A stretch of DNA of 64,000 bases, taken from positions 61,498,176 through 61,562,175 of the forward strand of contig OX411543.1 of the NCBI GenBank assembly GCA_948146395.1. Reading direction: 5' to 3'. The DNA is from Fragum whitleyi (Eukaryota; Mollusca; Bivalvia; Cardiida; Cardiidae). Each line of letters opens with the position of its first letter. Position 1 is the stretch's first letter. This document shows, piece by piece, positions 35,341 to 48,100 of the stretch. A program made the position numbers and the translations under genes. Below the pieces are notes generated by a model. It had not been told where the DNA came from and did no database searches. It saw nothing but the letters and a program-made list of their open reading frames with translations.

Positions 35341-35529
35341 TACTCATAGCGAGTAATTGAGGATTGTTTCAGTTCATTCCCATTGATAGTTTAGGAGGAG
35401 TTGCGCACACAAAAAATTGCTAACGGACAGACGGGCAGACGGACGGACAGACGGGCAGACGGACGGACAGACGGACGGACGACCGAGGCCATAACATAAT
35501 ACGACCCTTTCGGGCGTATAAAAAGTGAA

Positions 35530-35895
35530 AAACCTTTTTGTCCCTACCTACTATTAGAGGGTTTTCGTTTCTCGGGAAAAATATGTTTGACAAAATATCT
35601 ATATTTGGAATAAAATTTAGAGCATTTTCTGATTTACACGTTTGTCTAAATCATGAAGTGACGAGTCTTTGAAATTTGGAGTAGTGCAAAGGTCTTCTAT
35701 GTGCTGCAGTTGTATCAGGGTTTCCATTAAAAAAAAATTGCCGTCTTACAAAGAAAAAAAAAACTGCGTTCAGAAAAAGCGTTCGCGAACGTATGAGAAT
35801 GGCCTCCGTTTTGCAGCAGAACTTACGTGCAAATCGAAAGCCATTTCTTAACGTCCATGAAAGTTTTCGGGATGAAGGAAAGATAAGTTTATAAG
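35530..35895. other. stretch between the repeat nest and the SHFL 3' end
   Basis: No gene seen. It should hold the short SHFL 3' flank. Confidence 0.4.
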
Positions 35896-35901
35896 TTGTG
35901 T

Positions 35902-36107
35902 TTATTGATTGTCGTCATCGCTGTGGCCAATTATCTCACTGACGTCAGCTAAACTTGGTTCGTATAAGTCAAAGGGGTTTTCCAGCTCGTTCTGTGTAAA
36001 GAAGGTTTTTACTGTCGATCCAGTACTTTTGTGCTGTTCACTGGCCTCCACCACCTGCTTCCTGAGAGACCTTGGGTGTACACACAGATTGATTGCTGGT
36101 TCATTTG
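35902..36107 (-). CDS. SHFL: SHFL exon 7 (terminal)
   Basis: Acceptor ttgtttcag|CA (AG at 36108-36109); two bases complete Pro215. Encodes CVHPRSLRKQ, STGSTVKTFF and an acidic tail ending HSDDDNQ. TAA is at 35902-35904. An AATAAA overlaps the stop codon (35901-35906). Confidence 0.85.
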
Positions 36108-39100
36108 CTGAAACAATATTTTTTTATGGAAACTAACAGCATATCTAGCAGTTAGAAAATATAACAGTAAGGTAAACTTCGGTTGTCCCATAAGTGAGAT
36201 CGCAATTTTAGCGCTAGGACATTCTTGATTGTTAACAAAAGGTCATTTGGGAAGTTGTTATAATCCAAGATTAATGCCCTGGCAGGGCGGAGCCTAAGTA
36301 TTGGTATTGACAAGCAATCAAAAGCAGTCGATCCCAAAAAGATAATCTGGTAAAGTCGACTCAAGGAAGTTTTGTTGGCGCTGCGACACGATATGAAAGA
36401 ATACTGCTATATGTATGAATTATTTTGCGATTTTTTTTATTATTCTTTTTACTGACGTCAGGAAAAAAAGAATCAGTGAAAGTTTGGAATTACTTAACTG
36501 TATGGCATTTTACATCGTGAAAACACAGATTGAATGATTGATTGATTGATTGGAGTTTAACGCCGCTTTCAACATTATTTCAGGTATACCGCGGCGGCTG
36601 GAGCACCTAACAATGGATCCCTGGTATTTCTCTCACCAGTACAACCATCACATTCTTTCCTAGCCTCCAGCCGCTATCTTACATAGGAAAACACAGACAA
36701 GCTTTACTAACACTCCCTCTACAAGTGTCAGAGTCGAAAGGTTACGATTTCATAAATTTTTTCATAGCTTAATTTGAGTAGCGGTCACTATGGTTTTGAG
36801 CATCACGTGCGCCTTCTTAAAATTCTTGCTTCGATACAAAATTGCACGTGTGTCTTAAGCATTTGAAATGCCAATGATTCACGTAAAAAGTGGTGAATCA
36901 TTCCCAAACGTTTTATTACTAAGACAATCTATTATTGACATCGTAGTATTTTCCACTTGAAATGTGGTCGGACCCAGAAACACGTTTTAAGCTTTAAGCT
37001 GAGTTAGGTGTGACAATTGTTGAAACAATTCGTCTTATAAACGTAATCACCAGATAATTTGTTAGACTTGGCCAAGGTAAGCCGCTTGTGACGTCTGTAC
37101 GATGAGGTAACCGCATCGGACAACCTCATTTACGTATTCAGTATTTGGTAACCAAATCTTTGACAAATTCATAGAACGAGCTTCTGGACAATCAGTAAGC
37201 CAATATGCATGGTTTAATTACACAATTGATGTTTTGCTGTTTTGTCAACATAGTCAGCTCTGTCAATGTCAACAAATAGGGATGTTAACCTTGAGCCTGG
37301 ATAAATCCTGACTCAAAAACAGTTCTAGCGTGAACTGGACCTAAATGCATTTGTCTTTCATATAAAATGATAAAATCAAAGGCCTGAAAGGCCTGAATTG
37401 AAGACAGGACTGAATATTAACAATTGGAATGAAAATTGTGGCGTTTTGAGAAGATCTCTTGAGTGGGAATCAAAAATTTAAAACAATCATTGATGGTTAC
37501 ATATGGAAACTGCACCTTCCTAACAAATGAATATGCTTTACTTTGAAGACTCATCACTTCCAGATAAACCTATCCCTCTAGCCAAAATTCAAACTTAACA
37601 AGAGGGTAACTGCCTTCATAATCGCTATTCACCCCTCCCCCCGTGTAAGTTTTCAATATCCTAAATGAAAAAAAATCATTTAACCAACAGATATATGGGG
37701 GGAATACCCGAACTTCTTCAAACTCATATGAATTATTGCAACCCTGTTTTATGAAATTGTATAGATTATCCCCAGCAATATGATCCAAATCGGATTTTTT
37801 CTAAGGAAACTCATTAAGTGGATGTGTAAAAACTTTAAAAGAAATATTAATCCACATGGCACACATTGCTTACCCCTTGATGAAGAGCTGAACATTTCAT
37901 TGCCCTAGTGAATATTGCCCTGAATTGGAAATTTGTTCAAATTTCTTTTACCTTTATTATCTGGTACAGGATTTGACTCAATATCTCAACATAAAAAAAG
38001 CAATGAAAGTAATACCAATATACTTATACTATTACTAGTCAAAGTCAATACCAAGAAGCAGTATTTTCCCGTACAATAGCTGTAGCTTTTGTTGTTTTTA
38101 TGAATACCCTTTTAGTTTCTTTCAGGAGTGAAACATCCTACTCTAATTCTCAATTGAGATATTTCGATCTCCATTTCAGTTTATTGTTACATATGGTCTT
38201 ATTTAGTAGAAAATTCTTTTAACTACAAAATAATACATAAACCTGTTAAGACTACCAACCTTTCAGGCCTTTTCCACGGGACTGCTTTTTTCTAGATTAA
38301 GATTGGGATTTAACTATTCGGTGAACTACAAATTTTGACAAAACTGTCAAAATAACAGATTGTTATTCATCCCGAAGTGTAAGTTTTCAATATCCTAAAT
38401 GAAAAATATTCATTTAACCAACAGTAATATGGTGGCAATTCCTGTATTCTAAAAACTCATATGAATTATTGCAACCCTGTTTTATAAAATTGTATAGATT
38501 ATCCCCAGCAATCCAATATGATCCAAATCCGATTTTTTTCCAGTCAAACTTATTAAGTGGATGTGTAAAAATCTTAAATAAAATGTTAATCCACATGGCA
38601 CACATTGCTTACCCCTTGATGAAGAGCTGAACATTTCATTGCCATGGTGAATATTGCCCTGAATTGGAAATTTGTTCAAATTTCTTATACATTTATTATC
38701 TGATCCAGGATTTGACTAATTATCTCCACATAGAAGAAGCAATGAAAGTAGTACCAATATTCTTATACTTTTACTAGTCAAAGTCAATACCAAGAAGAAG
38801 TATTTTCCCGTACAATAGCTGTAGCTTTTTTATGAATACCGTTTAAGTTTCTTCCAGGAGTAAAACAATCTATTTCTATTTTTCCATTGAGATATTTCGA
38901 TCTCCATTTCAGGTTATTCTCCTTGCATAAAGTATTATTTAGTAGAAAATTATTTTTACTACAAAATAATATATAAACTTGTTAAGACCACCAACCTTTC
39001 AGGCCTTTTCCACGGGACTGCTTTTCTAGATCAAGATTCGGATTGAACTATCCGGTGAACTATCAATTTTGACAAAACTGCCAAAATGACAGATCGTTAA

Positions 39101-42100
39101 ATGAAATCCCGAGCTACAGCATTTATCACCTTGAGTAGAATTCTTTCAAAGTCCACTCCAGAATGTTACAAATAAATCCATTCCAGTTTCCAAAACAGTT
39201 TTTGTTATTGTCAGAAAATTGTCGAAAACAAAAGCGGAAACTCAAAACCGGGGTCGCGCATGCGTGGTACTACTGTATAGGCCATTCGGAACACCGCTCG
39301 GCCAATCTAACGCATTCGTCACAACTCGGCCGATTCCGTAACCTACATTTGGATAGATCTGAGACTTCGGAGATCGCCCGATGATTGCCGAGTGAATATC
39401 ACGATCACGATCTGTTGCCGTTTACGGAAATGACCGAGTGATGTTCCGAATGCTGTACAATATGGATAGACAAAACAAGCCTAATAATAAAGTAATTTGA
39501 TAAGCCATCGAAATTTCTCCGTAAATCCAAGTAAAAATTCAAACCTAGGAAATTCCAAGGGTTTACGAGTTTATTCAATTAGCTTGTGCTTTTTTAGTTT
39601 TTATCCATTTACACTACGACAGGCCCGGGAGACGGATAAATAAAGCAACCTTAAGGACACACAAACACACAATTTTACGAGAAATAGGGAGTCTAAAATG
39701 GGGAACTGAAAATAGCTTGCCAATGCTATGCATAAAAACAGTTGTAGGATGCAATTGAAAAATTTGGAGCAAATGCAAAAGATTGCAGCCGAAAACGCCC
39801 TAAAACAGCACCACTTGCGAATGTAAAACACGTTTCTGCAGGCAACTTCTGCATAGATCACGTGTTCACTCCCCTGAGGTCCCGGCCAGAATTTAGGTCA
39901 GCACCAAAATTTTACGGTATATTGCTACACTATTGATTATTTTTGCCGCGTTTATTTTTATGAATGGGTCTACTTTTTTGAGCGTAATGACACATGTAGG
40001 TTTGTTATCAAAATCCGATGGCGACGATCCCTATATTGAAAGACAGGTAAACCTGTCTTCAATAAAAAGCAAGATGGGTTGTGTCATTTGCCCTTTCTGA
40101 TTGACTGAGGCGTTTTTTACAGACGTCTGCATATAATGAAACACCATCACTAAAAACAAGCATTTCAGATGAACTTGTGGAAAGAAATGCCAAGTCCTCT
40201 ATATTGCTGTTATACAAATTTGAACAGAAAGTATCCGTGTCTTCCTAAAATACAAGTGGACGGGAGAAAAATTGAACGTGTTCTTTTCATACAAAAATAA
40301 GGAATTTTAACTTCAAATCACTCAGAAAAAAATCCGGTTAAATTTCCTAGAATATTTATACGTCCAGCATCAGGATCTTCCTCGAAAATTGATGGAACGA
40401 AACCAAAATCAAACTTGTTCTGTAACTCATTGACGCGAACTGACATACCAAAAATCAGCTTTATACCTTTCTGCTACCTTGGAACAATATTTCTTTCCTG
40501 TCTTTTATGCTCGTGTGAGCTTAATTACATATGCTTAGGAAGTGTACAAATTGAATGAATACTTTGACCAAATAACAGATGTTAGTCAACACAGCCCTGC
40601 GTTCAGAATGACAAAACGGTGCAAACTATTTGTAAATCAAACCCCGCTTTGCTTATCTAAACGCAGGAGTATTACTTACGACCTGGTGGTGATCTATTAA
40701 AACAGTTCGGTGCTCTACAGCTATGCCTGGTTCTTCTGTTACCCCTTTTCCTTTTTCCCTTAAGCGGTGGTAAAACTTCTTCAGGAGAACAAGGCTTGTA
40801 GCACATGTTACGGTAACAGGGACACCATGTCTTTCCCATAGCTCCGAATCCGCTGTAATTCAACAAGAGGTCCAAGAGGGCCTGTGTCGCTCGATTGGCT
40901 TTAACATCTCCAGATTTCAAAAATCGATTTTCAAAAAAGAAATCAAATTCGAAACGTGGTCAATTACAGAACATTCGTGCCAAGTTTTATTGAAAAAAAT
41001 ACCCAATGGTTAAGGAGGATATTTTGAAGTGTAAATAAGCCCTGCCCTGTCACGCCCATATTTGACGGTCATTCAATTTTTTTTGAAAAATAAAGATACA
41101 AGGTTCTCAGAGGAACATTCGTTCAAAGTTTCGTTGAAATTGGTCAAATGGTTTTAAAGTTAAAATAATTTTGCCCTGCTACAACCATGTTTGGGGTCAA
41201 TCAAAATCTCTTGATCAACTTGGGCACATGGTCACCCAGGGAATATTCATTCCAAGTTTCATTGAAATGGAATCAGTGGTTTTGGATAATAAGATTTTTA
41301 ACGATTTCATAGTGAAAATCCTTCCACGCCCAAATTTGGGGGTCAATTAAAATTTCTTGAACAATATAAGTAAAGGGTCACCAAAGGAACATCAATGCCA
41401 GGTTTCATCAAAGCTGGCCCAATAGTTTGAGGGAGAAGATCTTAAAAGATTTTAACGTAAAAAAGCCCCGTCCTGCCACACCAATATTTGATGGGGGGGG
41501 GGGGGGGGGGGTTCAATCAAAATTTCTTAAACACCCTTGAAAGATCGACTTTGTTATCCAACGAACACTTCTGCCTAAATCGTTGAACACGGCAAAATGA
41601 TTCCCTTTGGAAGGAGAAGATGTTTAGAGATTTTAAAGTGAAAACGATCCCCAGTATACAACTCCCGTATTTGGAACTCGATCAAAATTCCTTAAACAAT
41701 CTAAATATGGGTAACCAAAGGAACATTCATGCCAAGTTTCATTGACAAAAGTAATGTTAGGAAGGGAATTTTTTAAAGATTTTAAAGAGAAAACAAGCCC
41801 CGCTCATATTTTGGGGTCACTCAAAATTTCTACAACAATCGATCAGCAAACATTCATACCAAGTTTCATTAAAATCTGTGCCATGGTTTTAGGTGAGATT
41901 TTTGAAGCCATTCCCATGTATTGGTTAAATCAATTTTTTGCAAAATATAAATAAAGGGTCACCCAAGGAACATTTATACCAAGTTTCATTAAAATTGGCC
42001 GAATGGTTTAGGAGGAGAAGATTTTTTGTAATAAGGGACCCCCAACGAACATGCATGCCAAGTTTCATTTAAATCGGTCCAATAGTTTGGGAGGAGAAGA

Positions 42101-45100
42101 TTTTTGGAAAATTTATCGTCTTAATAAGCCCCGCCCCACTGCGTCCATATTTGGGTGTAAATAAGGGTCAACAGAGGAACATTTATGTCAAGGACCATTG
42201 AAATCTGTCCAAATTTTTCAGAGAGGAAGATTTTTAAAAAATTGGAAGTGAAATTAGCCCCGCCTTGACACGCCCATAGCTGGCGTCAATATAATGTCTT
42301 GAAAATTCTAAGTATCGGGTCACCGAAGGAACACTAATGCCTGTTTCGTTAAAATAGGCCAAATAGTTTGAGAGGCGAAGAATTTATCATATTTTAAGTG
42401 AAAATAAGCCCCGCCCTGTCCCGCCCATATTTGGGTGTCAGTCAAAATGTCTTAAACAGTATTTGTAAATGGTCACCCACGGAGCATTTCTACCAAGTTT
42501 CTCTGAAATTAGCTAAGTGGGTCTGGGAGAAGATTTTATAAGATTTAAAGTGAAAATAAGCCCCGCACTGTCGCGCCCATATTTGGATGACAATCAAAAT
42601 TTCTTGAAAAATATTCAGAATGGGTCACCCAGGGATTTTTTTTCACAAAGTTTTTTTTGAAACCGGCATTATGGTTTCTGAGGAGAATATTTCTATAAGA
42701 TTTTAAGTGAGAATAAGCACCGCCCGTATTTGGGGGCCAATCAAAATGTCTTTGGACAACTTTGAAAGATGGTCATTCAAGCTACATTTACGCCAAGTTT
42801 GGTTAAAACCGACCCATTGGTTTGTTAGAAGAAGGTGTTTTAAGAAAAGTTTTCGCACGCACGGACAAACGCATACACGAGCGCAGGACGAACACAACTT
42901 CATGAAAAAAGCTCGCTGGCCTTAGGCTAGTGGAGCTCAAAATCAAGGCGGTGAAAGTACTGATGTTTGACGTGTCTGATACTATCTAGAGTGTTATATC
43001 AATATGTAGGGAAAAGGATGATAAAACATGTAACAAGAGCACCACCTACGGGTGTCTATGTTAGGCTGTTGGTTGCCGGGTAGTGAATAAAAAAATCTAA
43101 GTCGAAATAGGGGAATTAGTTGCACAAAATGCATTCATAGTCATCCCCCTTGATAGTATAAATTACTCTTTTGATCATTTACATGTATGCGAAGTTTCAA
43201 GTGAATGTCTTAAGTAGAACCAGATATGTCACAAATCGCTCGATGACGACGACAACGGCGACCCCAAGGCTATAGCAATATCTCGGGTTTTGTCCGAAAA
43301 CAACAAAGCTAAAATATGATTGTTGCAAAATGGCTTGATCCAAGTTTAGCAAGTCTCAATGTCAATGAGTCTGAATTATACGATCAAGGCTAGCAACGCC
43401 TAAACCTTTGTTGGGAAAGGAGAAAAACGAGGACAATGATGGTCCTATATCGCTAACCTGAGTAAGTCAACTCATAGCTTGTCAACCATGTTACAAATAC
43501 TAGAGATTCTTTGATGTACATTTAGGGTGGTTTTGAAAGAAACTGACTTAAATTTCGTCCCACTGTAATTTTTTAGCTCGACTATTCGTAGAACAGGGGG
43601 CTATTTCGGGCCCCGGCGACGGCGTAATGCTTCAGTTAAGTTTTACGTGCAAGTGTTAAGAATGTTTGTTTTTACTAGAGCAATTGCTTTGAAACTTCGA
43701 ACATGCTTTTGTGACCATAATATCAGCCTCTAGACAACGAATCATCACTTTGATATTGATTTTAGTAGAATTTAACCTTTTCGGACTGCTCAAGTTTTTA
43801 CGTGCAAATGTTGTATATCAGTTATTTCTCTATTTCTACTTAACCTATTGCTTGGAAACTTTGCACATGCTTCTGTGACCATAATAGCAGCCTCTTGACA
43901 AATATTCATCATTCTGATTTTAAATCTAGTGGAATTTAAACTGGTTTAGTTTTTACGTGCAAATGTTGTATATCAGTTATAATTCTATTTCTACTTAAGC
44001 TATTGCTTGGAAACTTTGCACATGCTTTTGTGAGCAAAACTTCAGCATCTAGACAAAGATTCTTTTCTCTTGAGTTTTAATTCAATGGAATTTTCAAATG
44101 TCGATATTGATTTGCTGTTACTATCCAGCACATGAAATAGTCGAGCTTTGCTTTCCTCTGACAGCTCTTGTTTACTTTTCTTAATTTTTCAACCTTTCTG
44201 TTACCATTGCAAACAAAGTTATTGATGGAATTGAATTCTTTTAAGAACTTAAGTAGACCTTAACCCTAAGACCATCCCTGCAAATTTTAAAATTGGTTGA
44301 CCCTATACTTTAGGAGAAGATTAACCTTTTCTGTGATTTTTGGCATTTTTTTTACATTTCCGTTGCATGGAAATGGGAGTTTTTTATTGAATTAAATTAG
44401 TTTTACTATTTCGGTTGAGCTTTTTCCAAGGAACATCCCTACCAAGTTTCAGCTTAATTGGCCCAGTGCTAAAGGAAGAGGAGAATTTTTCTAAGAGTTT
44501 TGGTAATTTTCGGCCATTTTTCAGCATTTCCGTTACCACGCAAAAGAGAGTTTTCGATGAAATTTAATTCTTTTAACAAATTTTGAAGAGCTTCCCAAAG
44601 GCAACACCCCTGCCAACTTTCAGCTTGATTGGCCTAGCGGTTTAGGAGGAGAAGATTTTCTAATATTTTCGGCAATTTTTGACAATATTTCAACCTTTCC
44701 CTAACCATGGTTACCAGAGGTTTTGATGGAATTGATTAATTTTAAAAATAGTTTTGAAGAGCTTCTCCCAAGGAACATTCCTGCCAAGTTTCAGCTTTAT
44801 TGGCCTAAGCGTATGAAGGGAGAAGGGTTTTTTCCTAAGTTTTTTGTCAATTTTCGGCCAATTTTCAGCCTTTCTGTTACCATGGAAACCAGAGTTTTTA
44901 ATGAAATTAAATTCTCTTAACAAATTTGAAGAGCTTTACCCAAGGAACATCTCTGCCAAGTTTCAGCTTGTTTGGTCAAGTGGTTTAGTAGGAGATTTTT
45001 TCTTATATTTTCAGCAATTTTCGGTCATTTTTCGACCTTTCTTTTATCATGGAAACCAGAACTTTTGATGAAATTGAATTCTTTTAACAATTATTGAAAA

Positions 45101-48100
45101 GCTTCATCCGAGAAACATCTCTGCCAATTTTAAACTTGATTGGCCTCGTAGTTTAGGAGGGGAAGAATTTATTGGAAGCTTTTTCGAAATTCACGGCATT
45201 TTCTATAACAACCTTTGAAGAGCTTTACACAGGGAACATCCGTGTTAAGTTTCGGCTTTATTGGCCCAGTGGTTTAGGAGGAGAAGATGTTTAAAGAATT
45301 TGTTGACGGACGGACGGTGGGTGATCACAATAAGCCACAGGTGAGCTAAAAATGCAAGTAGCCCGTGTAATTTGACTGTGGTTGACCTTCTACTTACATG
45401 TAAGCATGTAAATTTGTAGAACAGACGCGGGGGGGGGGGGGGGTGAGACAAACTTATAAGGTGCTGGTAACATGTCTATTCTGGGGTTTATTTGGATTTA
45501 TGTTAGTTTGTTAGTAGTGCCTTTAGTATATGCGAGGATTATTTAACACTTAGTACTTTGGGATTATTGTAAAAAATTTTGGAAAGGATATTTTTAGACG
45601 GACAGAACTCCGGAATATTAACAAAGATAAATAGCTTTTATATTGTCTTTAAGTTTTTGTTGTTTGATTTTGTTAATAAAATTATCAAATTGTAAACCGT
45701 GTTTGTTTGACTTCTGCTGGCCCATTACACTCTTTTCCAATTCATTGAGTTAACGAAACAAGCCTTACTGGAATTCGTTTCCACATACACAGGCGAAGCG
45801 AGCCCAACCCCACTCTAGGTCACGTGGTATTGCATCATAATTCCTGCTACATTTTTTACACCTGGATACCTGCATAGGATAGACGATATCCAATTAACAT
45901 TTTCTAAAGTTGACTCCTTTGAAGATGAAATCAAGAGGTCCGTATTGGCCTGGGACGCTCTACTAAGTCACTGGAAAATGTTATGGCATGATGTGTCTGT
46001 ATGAGATACAATAATATTTGAGACTATTTTACAAAAGATTATCTCTCAAAAGTCATTCAACAGTCAAGGACAATGGTAATGTTATAAATATATATATTTT
46101 TTATAATTATGCGATATTCCCAAGGGAATGTAATGAATAAAATAAAACAGTTTACCCTAGTTCAATATTTCGGCATGAAGCCTTTATCAAGAAAATCAAA
46201 TGAGAACATTAAAATTTCACATATTTTCTCTCACTGACCACCATTGAAAAAATGGTGGTCAGTGAGAGAAAATATGTGAAAGTTTGAACTAGAGTAAACT
46301 TTTTTATTTCATTTTATTTATTTATTTATTATATTTATTTTTTGGGGGAGAAGATCACTTTTCATATTAAACTTGACAGTACTTGCCAATTGCATAAAAT
46401 CATTTTGTACAAGATTGAAGCGAATGTGACGAAGATTGAACTCACTTTAACGAGGATTCTAACCCAATTTTTATGAGTCTCCATTTCATGTGATACTTAA
46501 CAGACGTCGGCCATTTTTAGAAAAAATAACAATTTTTTTATTGGAATTCTTTCAATTAATCGTGAAGGATCGCAGAAAATCAAATGAAAACTGTGGACTT
46601 TGCGATAACGACGAGAATGATCTAATCAATTTTCACATTGCCCCTTTTCCAGAGATACTTGAAGGACCTGAGGCTTCTTTAGTCTGTTGGTTTAAAAAAA
46701 TATTTTGCAGAGTTTCCATAAAGTTGTTTTTGAATCAAAACCAAATTAGGAATACGGTTTTAGGTCAGTTTAAATCGGTATTGAAATACCTTTTGAAGCG
46801 ACAAGGTTTTTGCATACATAATGAATAGTTATTTTTAAGATGATGAGGTTTTTCCATATTTGTGGATAAATTTTAAAGATTTCGAGTTTGAAAAATCGAA
46901 TAGAATTACTTAAAATGAATGTCAACCATATCAAATATGAGTGGTTGACATATTAATTGGCTTAATACCTCGTCAATGTTATGGTCAATATCCTTCACTG
47001 TAACAAAGAATCAATCTTCAATATTGCAAAATAAACGATCATTAGCATTATTTGTCTACAAGATAATGTGTGGGAACCATCTTTAAAAAAAAAAAAAAAT
47101 CAATAATATTGTCGATAATATTGACCGTGTGTTGATCCCATAATAGGAATATTTACCAATTTCCTGGCTGTGACCTTACGCCACCACATATTATCGCATC
47201 GGTCACATCCAAATTGTCGGAATTCATGTCCAATTCTGTTTTCTCTTGCTGTCTGGCGTACCGAATTGTCGCGTAGTATTTCCTCTCTACGCTGACGTCT
47301 TTTCTTCACTTCTTCCCACTGTTGCAAAAACAATCCAAGTACAACAGTATTGAAGTAAAACATGCTTTTAAACAAAATATTTGAAGTGGGTTGTTTTTTC
47401 AAAATATCCCTGGTCATGTATTTCAGCTCGATACCAATCCACTTTGAAATAAAGACCGTTTTGGAGGTCAGTCTTTTCAAAGTGAGTTAGCATTGCAAAT
47501 TATATTAAAATTCGTATAAATTTTAGGTTTTCACCAAATCATTTTTGAAGTTAGAACAAGTTTTGCTGAAGCAATTTTCTAAGTGGGTTGACTTCTAAAA
47601 CAATCTTAAAAAATCGTATTTCAAGTTGATATAAATCCGTTTTGAAATAAAATCACTTACATATATCCTTGAAACATGAAAACCTAGTCATCGAAGCTGG
47701 TAATGAAACTTGTAATGTTTAAAAGTTTGACAATATTTTTCTCAATTTTTAATAAAAAAATGCACATCAATAATTTAATATCAAAGATGGTATAATCTAT
47801 TAAGATTTCGAGTTATAAATAATGATGAATTTTTTTATTTTCACTCCAAAAACAAAATGTACAAAGTTTTATTTTTTTTCTTTCTTTTTTTAAATCCTTA
47901 ACTGATAAATTGAAAGTTTTACTCAAGGACCAAAAATTATCTCATCACGAAATGTCCTTGAAATCTGCCATTTTCAAATGAAATCAGCAATAAAATCAAC
48001 CGTTTATTTCATTGTTAAGTCATTGAACTTGGTAATGAACAGTTGTAATGTTTAAAAGTTTGACATTAGTTTTCTCAATTTTCAATAAAATTGTATATTA

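Larger units (their letters stand above)
32761..35343 (-). mobile_element. LINE 3: 5'-truncated non-LTR retrotransposon
   Basis: Reverse transcriptase and C-terminal zinc-finger coding sequence. The 3' end on the minus strand reads AATAAACTTGTAAAA, stopping at 32761. TCATAG flanks both sides (32755-32760 and 35344-35349), a short target duplication inside a family E core unit. The 5' end falls at the RT segment QAGFRKHMGTTDN, so the endonuclease and first part of RT are missing. Confidence 0.8.
30741..35524 (+). mobile_element. Helitron-like element, family E, carrying three nested insertions
   Basis: The 5' end aacaagagcttcgcagagcg and the 3' end cccttt-cgggcgtataaaa match the copy at 15257. 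Family E text covers 30741-31226, 32236-32760 and 35344-35524. The gaps are a mariner-like element (31229-32235) and a LINE (32761-35343), and the LINE is itself broken by a small Helitron-like element. The acgg-type microsatellite is at about 35424-35482. Confidence 0.85.

Noticed and set aside
40680..40852. Neuropeptide precursor (dibasic KRKR and a GRK-like amidation site)
   Set aside because: The GRK is created by reading through the GTAAGT donor. With the splice the exon fits SHFL, including HSC..NCFNR.
40853..40920. Upstream extension of SHFL exon 6 (open frame continues)
   Set aside because: A good acceptor at 40853-40854 gives the phase required by exon 5 (His157), and the upstream residues do not fit the SHFL family.
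45245..45451. Poly-proline frame (PPPPPR)
   Set aside because: It is the translation of a G homopolymer run and a pearl-like repeat end.
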